A stretch of DNA of 56,078 nt from NCBI GenBank assembly GCA_029573495.1, contig JAKQEI010000021.1:1-56078 (forward strand), read 5' to 3'. How positions within the stretch are numbered: position 1 is the first letter of the stretch; every line of letters starts with the position of its first letter. This document shows positions 1 through 8,020 of this stretch, one piece after another. The notes below the pieces were generated by a model that was not told where the DNA came from, searched no databases, and saw only the letters and a list, made by a program, of their open reading frames with translations. The translations under genes and the position numbers were made by a program. The DNA comes from Bacteroidota bacterium. Lineage in GTDB: Bacteria > Bacteroidota > Bacteroidia > Flavobacteriales_F > PHOS-HE28.

Positions 1-195
1 CGCGGTCTCGAGGTTGGCATTGCAGGTCCCCGTGAACTCGTACGTATTCCCCGTTCCCAGTGGTGCTGACACCTCCGTGTATACACCGCCACAGAGCTGG
101 ATGGCACCGTCGCAATCGCTCGTGCTCTGGCCCACCGCCACCGAAAGGGTGTTGATCAGGGCGAGCGGAAGAAGAAGACGTGGAGGATGGTTCAT
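1..195 (-). CDS. Secreted protein, N-terminal fragment (probable T9SS cargo)
   Basis: Only the first 65 codons are inside the window; the gene continues beyond base 1. It starts at ATG 195 and opens with a signal peptide (two Pro, one Arg, then a Leu-rich core ending near VAVGQS). The mature part begins with a Cys-spaced stretch (DCDGAIQLCGG) typical of large Bacteroidota surface proteins with repeated beta-sandwich domains and a C-terminal T9SS sorting signal. The C-terminus is not visible, so the secretion route is inferred from family resemblance. It is divergent from the metallopeptidase at 331. Confidence 0.7.
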   Translation of the reverse strand, partial: MNHPPRLLLPLALINTLSVAVGQSTSDCDGAIQLCGGVYTEVSAPLGTGNTYEFTGTCNANLETA

Positions 196-330
196 GGGCG
201 TGCTTGAACGAGTGACGGCTGAGGCGCTGGTTCCGGTGCTTGATACCTGCTTGTTGCGATCGGCTGGCGGGTTGAAAATAGCAGGTTCACCGGCACCTCG
301 GTGATATCGGTGGTGGACTACTTTCGCCTC

Positions 331-2703
331 ATGCGTCCCAGCTCCTTCGTGCCCGCCGTGGCCATGCTTCTCACCACGGTCTCATACGCCCAGGATCCCC
401 TGCGCTACGGCCGCGACAAGTTCCGCCAGCTCGACCAGGAGCTGCCCACGCCGAACGAGCAGCGCACCGCCAGCGGCGCTCCCGGCCATGCCTACTGGCA
501 GATGAAGGCCGACTACGACATCCACGTGGAGATCACCGAGCCCAAGGCCGGGGAAGGCGTGCTGCCGAAGCTGACGGGCTACGAGACCATCACCTACCAC
601 AACCAGAGCCCGGACAAGCTGGAGTACCTGTGGCTGCAGCTCGACCAGAACATCTTCGAGCCGGGCAGCGACGCCAACACCACCCGTACGGGTACACTAC
701 CCGACAGCGTGGGCCTGAGCCAGCTGGACAAGTGGGTGAACCCCTTCGACGGGGGGTACAAGATCACCGGTGTCACCGATGCCAGTGGCGGCAAGCTGAA
801 GTACACCATCAACAAGACCATGATGCGGGTGGATCTGCCGAAGCCGCTCGCGCCCGGCGCCACCTTCAGCTTCAAGGTGAGCTGGTGGAACTGGATCAAC
901 GACCGCATGAAGTGGGGCGGCCGGGGCGGCTACGAATACTTCCCCGAGGAGGACAACTACATCTTCACCATCGCGCAGTTCTATCCGCGCATGTGCGCCT
1001 ACATGGACTACAGCGGGTGGATGCACAAGCAGTTCCTCGGCGCCGGTGAGTTCACCCTCGACTTCGGCGATTACACGCTCAGCATCACCGCCCCCAGCGA
1101 CCACATCGTGGCGGCCACCGGCGAATGGGCCAACGCCTCAAGTGTGCTCACCGCCGCCCAGCAGAAGCGCCTCGCCCAGGCCCGCAACAGTTCCACTCCG
1201 GTCATGATCGTCACGCCCGAGGAGGCGTTGGACAACGAGAAGGAGCGCAGCAGCGGCACCAAGACCTGGGTGTACAAGAGCAAGAACGTGCGGGATGTCG
1301 CCTTCGCCAGCAGCCGCAAGTTCATCTGGGACGCGATGAACCAGTCGGTCAAGACGAATAACGTCCTGTGCATGTCGTACTACCCCAAGGAGGGCAATCC
1401 GCTCTGGGAACAGTACAGCACCAAGGTGGTGGCGCACACCATCAAGACCTACAGCAAGTTCACGGCCGATTACATCTATCCAGTGGCCATCAGCGTACAC
1501 ACCGACCGCATCGGCATGGAGTACCCCATGATCTGCTTCAACGGCGGGCGGCCCGAGAAGGACGGCACCTACAGCGAGCGCACGAAGTATGGCATGATCG
1601 GCGTGATCACGCACGAGGTGGGGCACAACTTCTTCCCCATGATCATCAACTCCGACGAGCGGCAGTGGACCTGGATGGACGAGGGCCTCAACACCTTCGT
1701 GCAATACCTCACCGAGCAGGAGTGGGACAAGGACTACCCCAGCTGGCGCGGCAAGCCCCGCAACATCGTGGACTACATGAAGGGCGACCCCAACGCCGCG
1801 CCGAACAAAGTGAAGGCGCGCATCGAGCCCATCATGACCAACAGCGAGAGCATCACGCAGTTCGGCAACAACGCCTACGGCAAGCCCTGCACCGCGCTCA
1901 ATATCCTGCGCGAGACGGTGATGGGCCGCGAGCTCTTCGACCACGCCTTCAAGACCTATTGCGACCGCTGGAAGTTCAAGCATCCCACGCCGGCCGACTT
2001 CTTCCGCACCATGGAGGATGCCAGCGGCGTGGACCTCGACTGGTTCTGGCGCGGCTGGTTCTACACCACCGACCACGTGGACATCGAGCTCGCCAACCTC
2101 CGCTACAAGCGCATGGATCCGCGCGACCCCTTGCTGGCCGAGAAGCTGAAGCGCGAGGACAAGTCAGGCGAAGTGGCCGACCTCAGCCGCCAGCGCAACA
2201 TCGACGCCAAGCTCGACTTCGTGGTGGACCGTGATCCCGCCATGCGCGACTTCTACAACAGCTACGACCCGCTCACCGCCACCGAGCGCGACATGGCCGC
2301 CTACGAGAAGTGGAAGAAGGGCCTGAAGCCCGAGGAACTCGCGCTGCTCAACGAAGACCTGCATCTCTACGAGCTCTCCTTCAAGAACATCGGCGGGCTG
2401 GTGATGCCGCTTATCCTGGAGTGGGAGTACGCCGATGGCACCAAGGAAGTGGAGCGCATCCCGGCAGAGATCTGGCGCATCAGCGACGACATCTCCAAGG
2501 TCTTCGTGAAACGAAAGGAGGTGAAGAGCGTCACGCTGGACCCCTTCCTCGAGACCGCCGATTGCGACCTCAACAACAACAGCTGGCCGCCGCGCATGGT
2601 GCCCACGCGCTTCGATGTGTTCAAGGAGCAGCAGTGGCGCCAGCCCAACCCCATGCAGATGGAGCGGAACCGGATGACGGGTGGGGAGATGAAGGGGAAG
2701 TAG
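331..2703 (+). CDS. M1-family (gluzincin) zinc metallopeptidase, exported
   Basis: A 790-residue protein. The start is placed at ATG 331, which gives a clean signal peptide (MRPSSFVPAVAMLLTTVSYA, then Q); a GTG at 301 would only add a non-signal extension. The zinc site is complete: HEVGH at residues 428-432 and the third ligand Glu451 in WMDEGLNTF, matching HExxH-x18-E of M1 aminopeptidase-like enzymes. The N-terminal ~400 residues have the beta-rich character of the M1 saddle domain. No T9SS sorting domain is visible at the C-terminus, so it is probably periplasmic. The canonical GxMEN motif is not obvious, although GMEYPMI at the expected place is a variant. Substrates are unknown; aminopeptidase activity is inferred from the family. 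Confidence 0.9.
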   Translation: MRPSSFVPAVAMLLTTVSYAQDPLRYGRDKFRQLDQELPTPNEQRTASGAPGHAYWQMKADYDIHVEITEPKAGEGVLPKLTGYETITYHNQSPDKLEYLWLQLDQNIFEPGSDANTTRTGTLPDSVGLSQLDKWVNPFDGGYKITGVTDASGGKLKYTINKTMMRVDLPKPLAPGATFSFKVSWWNWINDRMKWGGRGGYEYFPEEDNYIFTIAQFYPRMCAYMDYSGWMHKQFLGAGEFTLDFGDYTLSITAPSDHIVAATGEWANASSVLTAAQQKRLAQARNSSTPVMIVTPEEALDNEKERSSGTKTWVYKSKNVRDVAFASSRKFIWDAMNQSVKTNNVLCMSYYPKEGNPLWEQYSTKVVAHTIKTYSKFTADYIYPVAISVHTDRIGMEYPMICFNGGRPEKDGTYSERTKYGMIGVITHEVGHNFFPMIINSDERQWTWMDEGLNTFVQYLTEQEWDKDYPSWRGKPRNIVDYMKGDPNAAPNKVKARIEPIMTNSESITQFGNNAYGKPCTALNILRETVMGRELFDHAFKTYCDRWKFKHPTPADFFRTMEDASGVDLDWFWRGWFYTTDHVDIELANLRYKRMDPRDPLLAEKLKREDKSGEVADLSRQRNIDAKLDFVVDRDPAMRDFYNSYDPLTATERDMAAYEKWKKGLKPEELALLNEDLHLYELSFKNIGGLVMPLILEWEYADGTKEVERIPAEIWRISDDISKVFVKRKEVKSVTLDPFLETADCDLNNNSWPPRMVPTRFDVFKEQQWRQPNPMQMERNRMTGGEMKGK

Positions 2704-2795
2704 GATCAGATGATCAGACGATCAGAGGATCAGAAAATGGAATGCCTGAAAGCCGTCATGTTAGTCGCGCTCATCATCTGATCGTCTGATCATCT
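2704..2795. repeat. Tandem octamer repeat with inverted copy
   Basis: Immediately after the metallopeptidase stop lie four tandem octamers of the form GATCAGAN (2704-2735). A reverse-complement copy of about 20 bases (ATCTGATCGTCTGATCATCT) ends at 2795. The two arms could form a long hairpin with a loop of roughly 50 bases, so the element could act as a transcript end or be a dispersed palindromic repeat. No gene is seen in it. Confidence 0.7.
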
Positions 2796-2808
2796 TATTT
2801 GCTGATCG

Positions 2809-2996
2809 AGGGATGGGCGTGCCCCCTCGCAAAAGCCTTGGGGTCGCGTGCTGTGCTGTAGCCGGACTTGTCGCGGCTAGCGGTCGCGGGGCTACGGGGG
2901 CTTCCTTCGGTCGCCTCCTCGCTCTACGCGTCCGCAATGCCGCTCCTGCGCCGGGCTGCCGCTTCGCCCGCTCACGCAAGCAGCTTGTACGCATAC
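2809..2996. repeat. GC-rich noncoding element flanked by near-identical 12-mers
   Basis: This stretch is very GC-rich with several short inverted segments. It is flanked by TATTTGCTGATC at 2796-2807 and TATTTGATGATC at 2997-3008, 12-mers differing at one base. No credible gene is seen; open frames across it lack any domain-like character. It resembles GC-rich dispersed intergenic elements in Bacteroidota genomes, and the flanking repeats would fit an insertion. The element family is not identified. Confidence 0.45.
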
Positions 2997-3027
2997 TATT
3001 TGATGATCTGATGGCGTTGGCTGCTCC

Positions 3028-3162
3028 ATGGTTCGCTGGAGTGGGGTCTTTGCCCTGGTGATACTTGTCTTCACCTGTTGGGCCATGTGGCGTTCACATG
3101 CAAGGGGTATCGCCTCGCTCGTGTTACCGGCCTTGCTGCTGGGCATCATCCTTCTGGGGTGA
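3028..3162 (+). CDS. Small two-helix membrane protein
   Basis: A 44-residue frame from ATG 3028 to TGA 3162. It has two hydrophobic segments (about residues 7-19 and 27-43) separated by a short basic loop (MWRSHARG). Its stop overlaps the GTG of the next frame (GGTGA), and that frame's stop overlaps the ATG of the third. The arrangement suggests translational coupling. Alternatively this frame and the next are one three-helix protein of ~90 residues joined by a -1 frameshift, either programmed or from a sequence error. No family is recognised. Confidence 0.45.
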   Translation: MVRWSGVFALVILVFTCWAMWRSHARGIASLVLPALLLGIILLG

Positions 3163-3299
3163 GCGCAGCCGCCCTTTGGCACTCACCCTCCCGCTATCGG
3201 CGCAATTGGGTGGAGGTCTTCCCCCTGGTCACCGCAGTGCTGTGTGTGGCCTTCTTTCTTGGGCAGTTACTGGCCACCTACACCTCCTGGCTGCGATGA
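3159..3299 (+). CDS. Small membrane protein
   Basis: A 46-residue frame from GTG 3159 to TGA 3299. It contains a basic patch (SRYRRNW) followed by one clear transmembrane segment (LVTAVLCVAFFLGQLLATY). The GTG start overlaps the previous stop, and its TGA overlaps the ATG at 3296. It may be the C-terminal half of the preceding frame if a -1 frameshift occurs. No homologous family is recognised. Confidence 0.4.
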   Translation: MSAAALWHSPSRYRRNWVEVFPLVTAVLCVAFFLGQLLATYTSWLR

Positions 3300-3739
3300 A
3301 CCGGGCGCAGATCGTCGTGCTGCAACGCACATTGGCCGGCGCGCTCGTTGGGTTGGCCGCATATCTGTGCTGGGGGCTGGGCATCGTTTCCACGATTGAA
3401 GGATACATCTGGTTCGACCCGTACATTGATACATGGTATGCTCCCGGCTACCGGCCCGAACTGGAGCGCCGGATCAAGGTGGGAATGTCCTGCGAGGAGG
3501 TGGAGGCGGTCATTGGGGCTCCACTGTTCGTGAGAGCACCGAACCGTTTCCAGCCGGGCCTGTTCGGCGCGGTATATACCAACGACGGTGGCCATGATCG
3601 GCGGCTCGGGATCGATCACAGCGACCCTCCCCACAAGTGCTTTCCTTATCACAAGGACTTCGCCTGGCACTACTTCAACGTGATGTATGATAGTACGGAT
3701 GTGGTACGCACGGTCCATGGCGGCTGGGCCTACGACTGA
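3296..3739 (+). CDS. Membrane-anchored protein with SmpA/BamE-like motif
   Basis: A 147-residue protein from ATG 3296. An N-terminal transmembrane or signal-anchor segment (about residues 13-32) precedes a globular part. The stretch RIKVGMSCEEVEAVIGAP (around residues 57-74) resembles the conserved 'I..GMs..eV...lG.P' core of SmpA/OmlA (BamE)-like and related small envelope proteins. The remainder is aromatic-rich and unassigned. The start overlaps the stop of the upstream small gene (ATGA), so the three genes are probably co-translated. The BamE similarity is a motif-level inference. Confidence 0.6.
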   Translation: MNRAQIVVLQRTLAGALVGLAAYLCWGLGIVSTIEGYIWFDPYIDTWYAPGYRPELERRIKVGMSCEEVEAVIGAPLFVRAPNRFQPGLFGAVYTNDGGHDRRLGIDHSDPPHKCFPYHKDFAWHYFNVMYDSTDVVRTVHGGWAYD

Positions 3740-3783
3740 ATCACTCAGAGGTCTTCGTCCTCCCCACCTCTGTACCTTCAATG

Positions 3784-3791
3784 TATCTTTG
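3784..3791 (+). promoter_or_regulatory. Bacteroidota -7 box TATCTTTG
   Basis: An exact TAnnTTTG match 16 bases before the ATG at 3808. It is the likely promoter of the toxin-antitoxin pair. Confidence 0.6.
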
Positions 3792-3807
3792 AGCTACGCA
3801 TACATCC

Positions 3808-4044
3808 ATGAGCACCTCCGACCTCAAGCTCAGCCTGATGGAGCGCCTTGCCTTGGTGCAGGACGCTGGTTTCCTTCAGCGACTCAAGCAGATCTTCGAC
3901 AAGGAGCTCGGTACGGGGGATGAGTTCACCGATGAGGAGCTCGCCGAGCTGCAGGAGATCGATCGTCGGCGCAAAGCGGGTCTGGATACCTATCTGTCCG
4001 TGGAGGAGGCCATGCCCATGCTCCGCGAGGGACGTTGGGCATGA
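3808..4044 (+). CDS. Putative antitoxin of a ParE/RelE-type pair
   Basis: A 78-residue acidic, helical protein. The C-terminal half (EIDRRRKAGLDTYLSVEEA and following) has the 'EIdrR...G....S.eEa...lR' pattern of short addiction-module antitoxins. It sits directly before a ParE/RelE-like toxin frame with an ATGA overlap at 4041-4044, the usual antitoxin-first order. A TATCTTTG box lies upstream. By analogy it would bind and neutralise the toxin and repress the promoter. Because the toxin is interrupted, it may now be an orphan. Confidence 0.65.
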   Translation: MSTSDLKLSLMERLALVQDAGFLQRLKQIFDKELGTGDEFTDEELAELQEIDRRRKAGLDTYLSVEEAMPMLREGRWA

Positions 4045-4331
4045 ACTACTCGGTGGTCGTTCGTGCGGCCGCCCAGGCCGAAGCGGTTGATGCGTTCCTT
4101 TGGTAAGAGGTGCGAAGCAAAGGGTTGGGAGTCCGCTTTGCGGATGCCTTGCAAGCCTGCTTGGACCAACTGGCCACCAATCCGAAGCACCAGAAGCGCA
4201 AGGGCGACTTTCGGCATGTGATGGTGGAGAAGTTCCCCTATCGTGTTGTGTTCATCGTTGAAGACAACACCGTGTACGTCTATCAGATCCGCCACACCCG
4301 CCGCGGACCGAGCAAGCGCTTCGGCCCCTAG
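4041..4331 (+). pseudogene. ParE/RelE-family toxin interrupted by an in-frame TAA
   Basis: Reading from ATG 4041 gives a 96-codon frame whose 22nd codon is TAA (4104-4106). Before it is MNYSVVVRAAAQAEAVDAFLW; after it, EVRSKGLGVRFADALQACL and a typical toxin C-terminus (FPYRVVFIVEDNTVYVYQIRH) run to TAG 4331 without another stop. ParE/RelE toxins usually have WYE at this point, so the TAA most likely replaces a Tyr TAT/TAC codon by one base change. The rest of the frame is intact, so the change is recent or is a sequencing/assembly error. Confidence 0.75.
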
Positions 4332-4765
4332 CTCTGCTTCTCCGCCCACGCCTTGAAGCGCTCCTGGATCCTCGCGCTCTCCTTCTTGAACGCGCCGGGC
4401 ATCAGGAGGGCCATGAGCTTCATGAAGCCACGCATGCGGAACTCGTTGTCCGAATGCCAGATGGTCCGTGACGGGCCGGCCTCCTCGAAGGTGTTCCGCA
4501 CTTCGTTCCACACGCCGCCGGTCTCGTAGGTGCCGCAGAAGGCGCGTGGGAGGTCACGCTCCGTGATGGTCTCCACCATCTCGATCTCCCGCTTGCCCAT
4601 CCGGTACCGCAGACGGCTCTTGGCGCCCACCTGTCCCGGCGTGCCACCGATCGGTTCGAAGCTGATGAGCGCGGGCTGCCATTCCTTCATGGTCGTCGGG
4701 TCGTCGAAGAGCTGGACCATCCGGTCGCGCGGCAGGTCGATGGTGATGCTGGTGCGGAACTTCAT
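4328..4765 (-). CDS. SRPBCC (START-like) domain protein
   Basis: A 145-residue protein, starting at ATG 4765 in preference to a TTG three codons upstream. It opens with a strand-rich segment (FRTSITIDLPRDRMVQLFDD), followed by a 'W.P...sfe...G..GqvGa.sr' region and a C-terminal helix, as in polyketide-cyclase/SRPBCC ligand-binding folds. These are helix-grip proteins with a hydrophobic cavity and varied functions, so no substrate can be named. Its stop overlaps the toxin's stop by four bases (convergent CTAG). Confidence 0.75.
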   Translation of the reverse strand: MKFRTSITIDLPRDRMVQLFDDPTTMKEWQPALISFEPIGGTPGQVGAKSRLRYRMGKREIEMVETITERDLPRAFCGTYETGGVWNEVRNTFEEAGPSRTIWHSDNEFRMRGFMKLMALLMPGAFKKESARIQERFKAWAEKQS

Positions 4766-4822
4766 GTGCACCAAACTACTTACTCAGGCAATGGGTCCTG
4801 ATCAGCTTGGAATTCCGTGGAC

Positions 4823-4830
4823 CATCTTTG
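4823..4830 (+). promoter_or_regulatory. -7 box variant CATCTTTG, very close to start codon
   Basis: One mismatch to TAnnTTTG, ending 4 bases before the ATG at 4835. It predicts a leaderless or nearly leaderless transcript. Confidence 0.5.
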
Positions 4831-4834
4831 ACCC

Positions 4835-5218
4835 ATGGAAGTGGAGTTCATTCTCTACGTGAAGGACCAGCAAGGTAGCCGCGACTTCTACGCGCGGCTC
4901 CTCGGACTTGACCCAACGCTGGATGTTCCTGGTATGACGGAATTCGATCTCGGGGGATGTAAGCTCGGTCTGATGCCCGAGGAGGGCATCGCGCGCATGA
5001 TCACACCTGCGATGCCGCATCCTGCGCAAGCCCATGGCGTTCCTCGATGCGAGCTCTACCTCATGGTGGCTGATCTGCCTGCTGCCTTGGACCGTGCCTC
5101 ATCAGCAGGTGCCAGCTTGGTAGCACCAGCCGCCGATCGGGATTGGGGTCATCGCGTCGCCTACTTCGCCGATCCGGACGGACATGTGCTCGCGGTTGCG
5201 AGCGCCCTGCCGAGATAG
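4835..5218 (+). CDS. VOC-superfamily (glyoxalase/bleomycin-resistance-like) protein
   Basis: A 127-residue protein with two betaalphabetabetabeta-type halves. The N-terminal half has the 'fY..lLGl.p' signature (DFYARLLGLDPTLD); the C-terminal half ends in 'Wg.rvayf.DPDGH.l.va', the usual metal-ligand strand of glyoxalase-fold proteins. The fold is clear but the substrate is not. The gene stands alone and faces the lipid kinase at 5238, with 19 bases between the two stops. Confidence 0.85.
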   Translation: MEVEFILYVKDQQGSRDFYARLLGLDPTLDVPGMTEFDLGGCKLGLMPEEGIARMITPAMPHPAQAHGVPRCELYLMVADLPAALDRASSAGASLVAPAADRDWGHRVAYFADPDGHVLAVASALPR

Positions 5219-5237
5219 GAGTGGTCCACCGGCCTGA

Positions 5238-6104
5238 TCATCGCACCACCCACAGCCGCTTCGGCTCCAACCGGAATTGGACTTCGTGGCCCACTTCCAC
5301 CGGTTCACCGTCGAGGTGCGCCAGCGTTCCTTCCTGCCAGACCGTCGCGCTGCGCGTCACGATGTTGGTGATGTACGGGCTCTTGTCCGCCTTGCCCGTG
5401 TAGATCTGCATGAAGGCCCTGATCAAGGGGAAGAAGCCCGGCTTGCGAACGACACGTACCTCCGCCCACCCATCATCCGGGCGTGATCCCGGACTGATCT
5501 CCGCCCCGTTCCCGAACTCGCGCGTATTGCAGAACACCACCATAAGGACCTTTTCCTCCGTGGTCTCGTGGTTCGCCTTCACCACCACCCGCATCGGCGG
5601 TGCTCCCAGGATCTCCTTCAAGATGATGCGCGCATACCCCAACATGCCCCGGCTCCTGCTCTTGTCGAAGGCATGCGCCACTCGCGCGTCGAAGCCGATG
5701 CCAGCTGTTCCGAGGAAGGGGATGTCGTTGAGGTAGCAGACGTCCATCTGTGCCGGTTCCCCGGTGAACGCGTGTCGGAATCCCTGCTCCGGATCAAGCG
5801 GCAGTCCAAGTGAGCGGGCATACCCATTGCCGCTGCCCAGCGCCACCACACCGAGCGGCACCTTGGTGTTCAACAGACCGGCGGCAACACTGTTGAGCGT
5901 GCCGTCACCACCAGCGCTGATCACCCGCTCCAGGCCGCTACGCACGGCCTCTTCCGCAAGTTCCTTGCCGTGAGCCGGGCGCTCGATCGCACGCACGTCC
6001 AGGACGATACCCAGTTCCGCCGCAACGCGCTCCGCCGTCTTCCGGTAGCGGAGGGCGTGGCCCTTGCCGGAGCGCGGGTTCAGGATGAGCATCATGCGTT
6101 TCAT
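5238..6104 (-). CDS. Diacylglycerol-kinase-family lipid kinase (YegS/DgkB-like)
   Basis: A 288-residue protein. The DAGK catalytic domain starts at the N-terminus (ILNPRSGKG, residues 7-15), with the nucleotide-binding GGDGTLN at 65-71 and the LGSGNGYARSLGL segment near residue 94 that is diagnostic of soluble diacylglycerol/sphingosine kinases. The C-terminal half is the beta-sandwich domain. It phosphorylates a lipid hydroxyl, by family precedent diacylglycerol. Its ATG overlaps the stop of the LTA-synthase-like gene (4 bases), so the two are translationally coupled. In Firmicutes DgkB recycles the diacylglycerol released by LtaS; a similar role here is an inference. Confidence 0.88.
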   Translation of the reverse strand: MKRMMLILNPRSGKGHALRYRKTAERVAAELGIVLDVRAIERPAHGKELAEEAVRSGLERVISAGGDGTLNSVAAGLLNTKVPLGVVALGSGNGYARSLGLPLDPEQGFRHAFTGEPAQMDVCYLNDIPFLGTAGIGFDARVAHAFDKSRSRGMLGYARIILKEILGAPPMRVVVKANHETTEEKVLMVVFCNTREFGNGAEISPGSRPDDGWAEVRVVRKPGFFPLIRAFMQIYTGKADKSPYITNIVTRSATVWQEGTLAHLDGEPVEVGHEVQFRLEPKRLWVVR

Positions 6105-8020
6105 CGGCCTTGTACGAGATCGCCGCTACGCAGATGGCTGTTGAATTGCTGGATCGCTGCGCGGAGATGAAGGATCATGTCGGTCTTCAACGTTCCCAGT
6201 CGTGTGGTGTCCCTGTTGTCGGCGAGGGGGGAGGTCCCAACGACCTGGTGCCCGTCGAACTGCAAGTGTAGCCTTTCGCTCACGCATTGGTAGATGCCGT
6301 TGCTCGCCATGATCGCGATCCGCGGGGAATCCGACCGAAGGGCACTATGGCCGAAACTGAAGAAGGGCTCGTCGTGAACGATGAGGTCCAACACCGTGGG
6401 CAGGATATCGATGTGTTGCGTGACCCGCTCCTCTTCCTGTGGTGCGATGCGGCCGGGCATGTGGTAGAGCAGGGGCACCCAGTAGTCCGTGGCCTTGTTG
6501 TAGTGCTGTCCGTCGCGGTCGATGTCCGCCGTATGGTCCGCCGTGACAACGAAGAGGGTGTTCGTGAACCACGGTTGCCGCCGTGCGCTTGCGAAGAAGG
6601 CCCGCAACGCGTCATCCGCATAGCGCAACGTGGGATGGATCTTCAAGGTGCCCCCCTGGAAGCGCGCCATTTCCTCCGCCGGCAGCTCGTACGGGTGATG
6701 CGAGCTGAGTGTGAAGACCGCGCTCAGGAACGGCTGCTGCTCCTTGCCGAGGGCATCCATGAAGAACTGGAGGAAAGGCCGGTCACGCACGCCCCAATGT
6801 CCGTCCAGATCATCCGGGTCCCCGGTGTATTCGTCCAGACCCACGTACCGGTCGAATCCCGCCGATCGCACGAAGCCATCGAAGCCCATCGTTCCGTTCC
6901 GTCCGCCGTGGAAGAAGCTGGTATGGTAACCCGTTGGGCCAAGGACGCTGGCTAACGATGTGAACGGTCGGCTCGCATAGGGTGAAGTGATGAAAGCCTC
7001 GTTCATCAACTCGGGCATCGATGCGAGGATCGCCGGAATACCGTCAATGCTGCGACGCCCGTTCGCATAGGCCCTGGTCATGTTCAGGCTCACACCCATC
7101 AGGGAATCCAGGAAAGGCATGTAACCCGGACCTCCGGAGAGCCGTGCGCTGTACTGTGCGGAGAAGCTCTCGAGGATGATCACCACCACATTCGGCCTTG
7201 CCGACGCCTTCGCCGAGTCATTGAACTGATGATGGACGGGCCAGCGTTCCTCGGCCTCCTCATCGGACATGTACCGCACCTCGGGAAGGGTGGGCTTGCC
7301 CCAGCTCATGAGCATGGTGTAGGGCGTGTTCAAGGTCACAGGCAGCACGTTCGCGCCACCGTAACGCGCCGCGTCCAAAGGTTGTAGCGGTATCAGCTGT
7401 ACTCCGCCGCGCGATGCGATCACAAGCGCTACAAGTGTGATCACACGCCAGCCAATGCGCCAGGACCACTTGTTCACTTCCACTTCCCAAGCCCGACTGC
7501 GGATGTAGGTCCAGTAGAGGAAGGCGATCGACCCCATGTAGAGCAGCAGGATGTACCAGTAGTCCCGGATGAAGGCCGGTGCCAGTGAGCGCGTGTCATC
7601 CCCCGCCACCAGGATGTCGAGGAAGTCCACTGTGCTGCGCTTCAGGCTGAACGGATAGTATTCCAGGTCGACGAACTGGAAGAAGAGCGCCACTGCGTTG
7701 GGCAGGAGGAAGAGCGCCATCTGAAGTTTCCGGATCCATAGCCGCTGTGGTGCAGGGTCGATGAAGAAAAAGAGGACCCATAGGGCGTTGGTCCATGCGA
7801 TCGCGCTCGCATCGAAGCGCAGACCGCCGAGGAAACTCGCCCAAGGCACCTCCGGGAAATGGTCCGCGTTCAACCAGGCGAAGAGGAGGCGCGTAAGTGC
7901 GTACACCGCTGCCACGGCGCCCAAGCGCGGCAGCAGAACGACTATCGGTCCGCGGAACATGGCTGCGAAGATGCGCAACAGCTTATGGGTTCGTAGTGCG
8001 AGCCAGGATCGTGCGGCCAT
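6101..8020 (-). CDS. LTA-synthase-like (alkaline phosphatase superfamily) membrane phosphotransferase
   Basis: A 639-residue protein from ATG 8020; an internal ATG at 7960 (residue 21) is an equally good start and removes the overlap with the upstream gene. About five N-terminal transmembrane helices (residues ~25-215) precede a sulfatase-like domain. Seen are the metal ligand Glu284 in ILESFSA, a Ser324 in GRRSIDGIPAI at the place of the usual Thr/Ser nucleophile, and the TADH motif (Asp495, His496). Such enzymes move phosphoglycerol or phosphoethanolamine from lipids to envelope glycans outside the inner membrane. The acceptor is unknown. It lies in a four-gene envelope locus. Confidence 0.85.
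   Translation of the reverse strand: MAARSWLALRTHKLLRIFAAMFRGPIVVLLPRLGAVAAVYALTRLLFAWLNADHFPEVPWASFLGGLRFDASAIAWTNALWVLFFFIDPAPQRLWIRKLQMALFLLPNAVALFFQFVDLEYYPFSLKRSTVDFLDILVAGDDTRSLAPAFIRDYWYILLLYMGSIAFLYWTYIRSRAWEVEVNKWSWRIGWRVITLVALVIASRGGVQLIPLQPLDAARYGGANVLPVTLNTPYTMLMSWGKPTLPEVRYMSDEEAEERWPVHHQFNDSAKASARPNVVVIILESFSAQYSARLSGGPGYMPFLDSLMGVSLNMTRAYANGRRSIDGIPAILASMPELMNEAFITSPYASRPFTSLASVLGPTGYHTSFFHGGRNGTMGFDGFVRSAGFDRYVGLDEYTGDPDDLDGHWGVRDRPFLQFFMDALGKEQQPFLSAVFTLSSHHPYELPAEEMARFQGGTLKIHPTLRYADDALRAFFASARRQPWFTNTLFVVTADHTADIDRDGQHYNKATDYWVPLLYHMPGRIAPQEEERVTQHIDILPTVLDLIVHDEPFFSFGHSALRSDSPRIAIMASNGIYQCVSERLHLQFDGHQVVGTSPLADNRDTTRLGTLKTDMILHLRAAIQQFNSHLRSGDLVQGR

Noticed and set aside
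382-2076. Long open frames opposite and across the M1 metallopeptidase (e.g. 1138-2076 minus)
   Set aside because: High GC at third codon positions leaves shadow frames open; they lack domain character and the plus-strand gene has a complete catalytic site.
2704-3008. CRISPR array (regular GATCAGAN units)
   Set aside because: The units are contiguous octamers with no spacers, and no cas genes are in the window.
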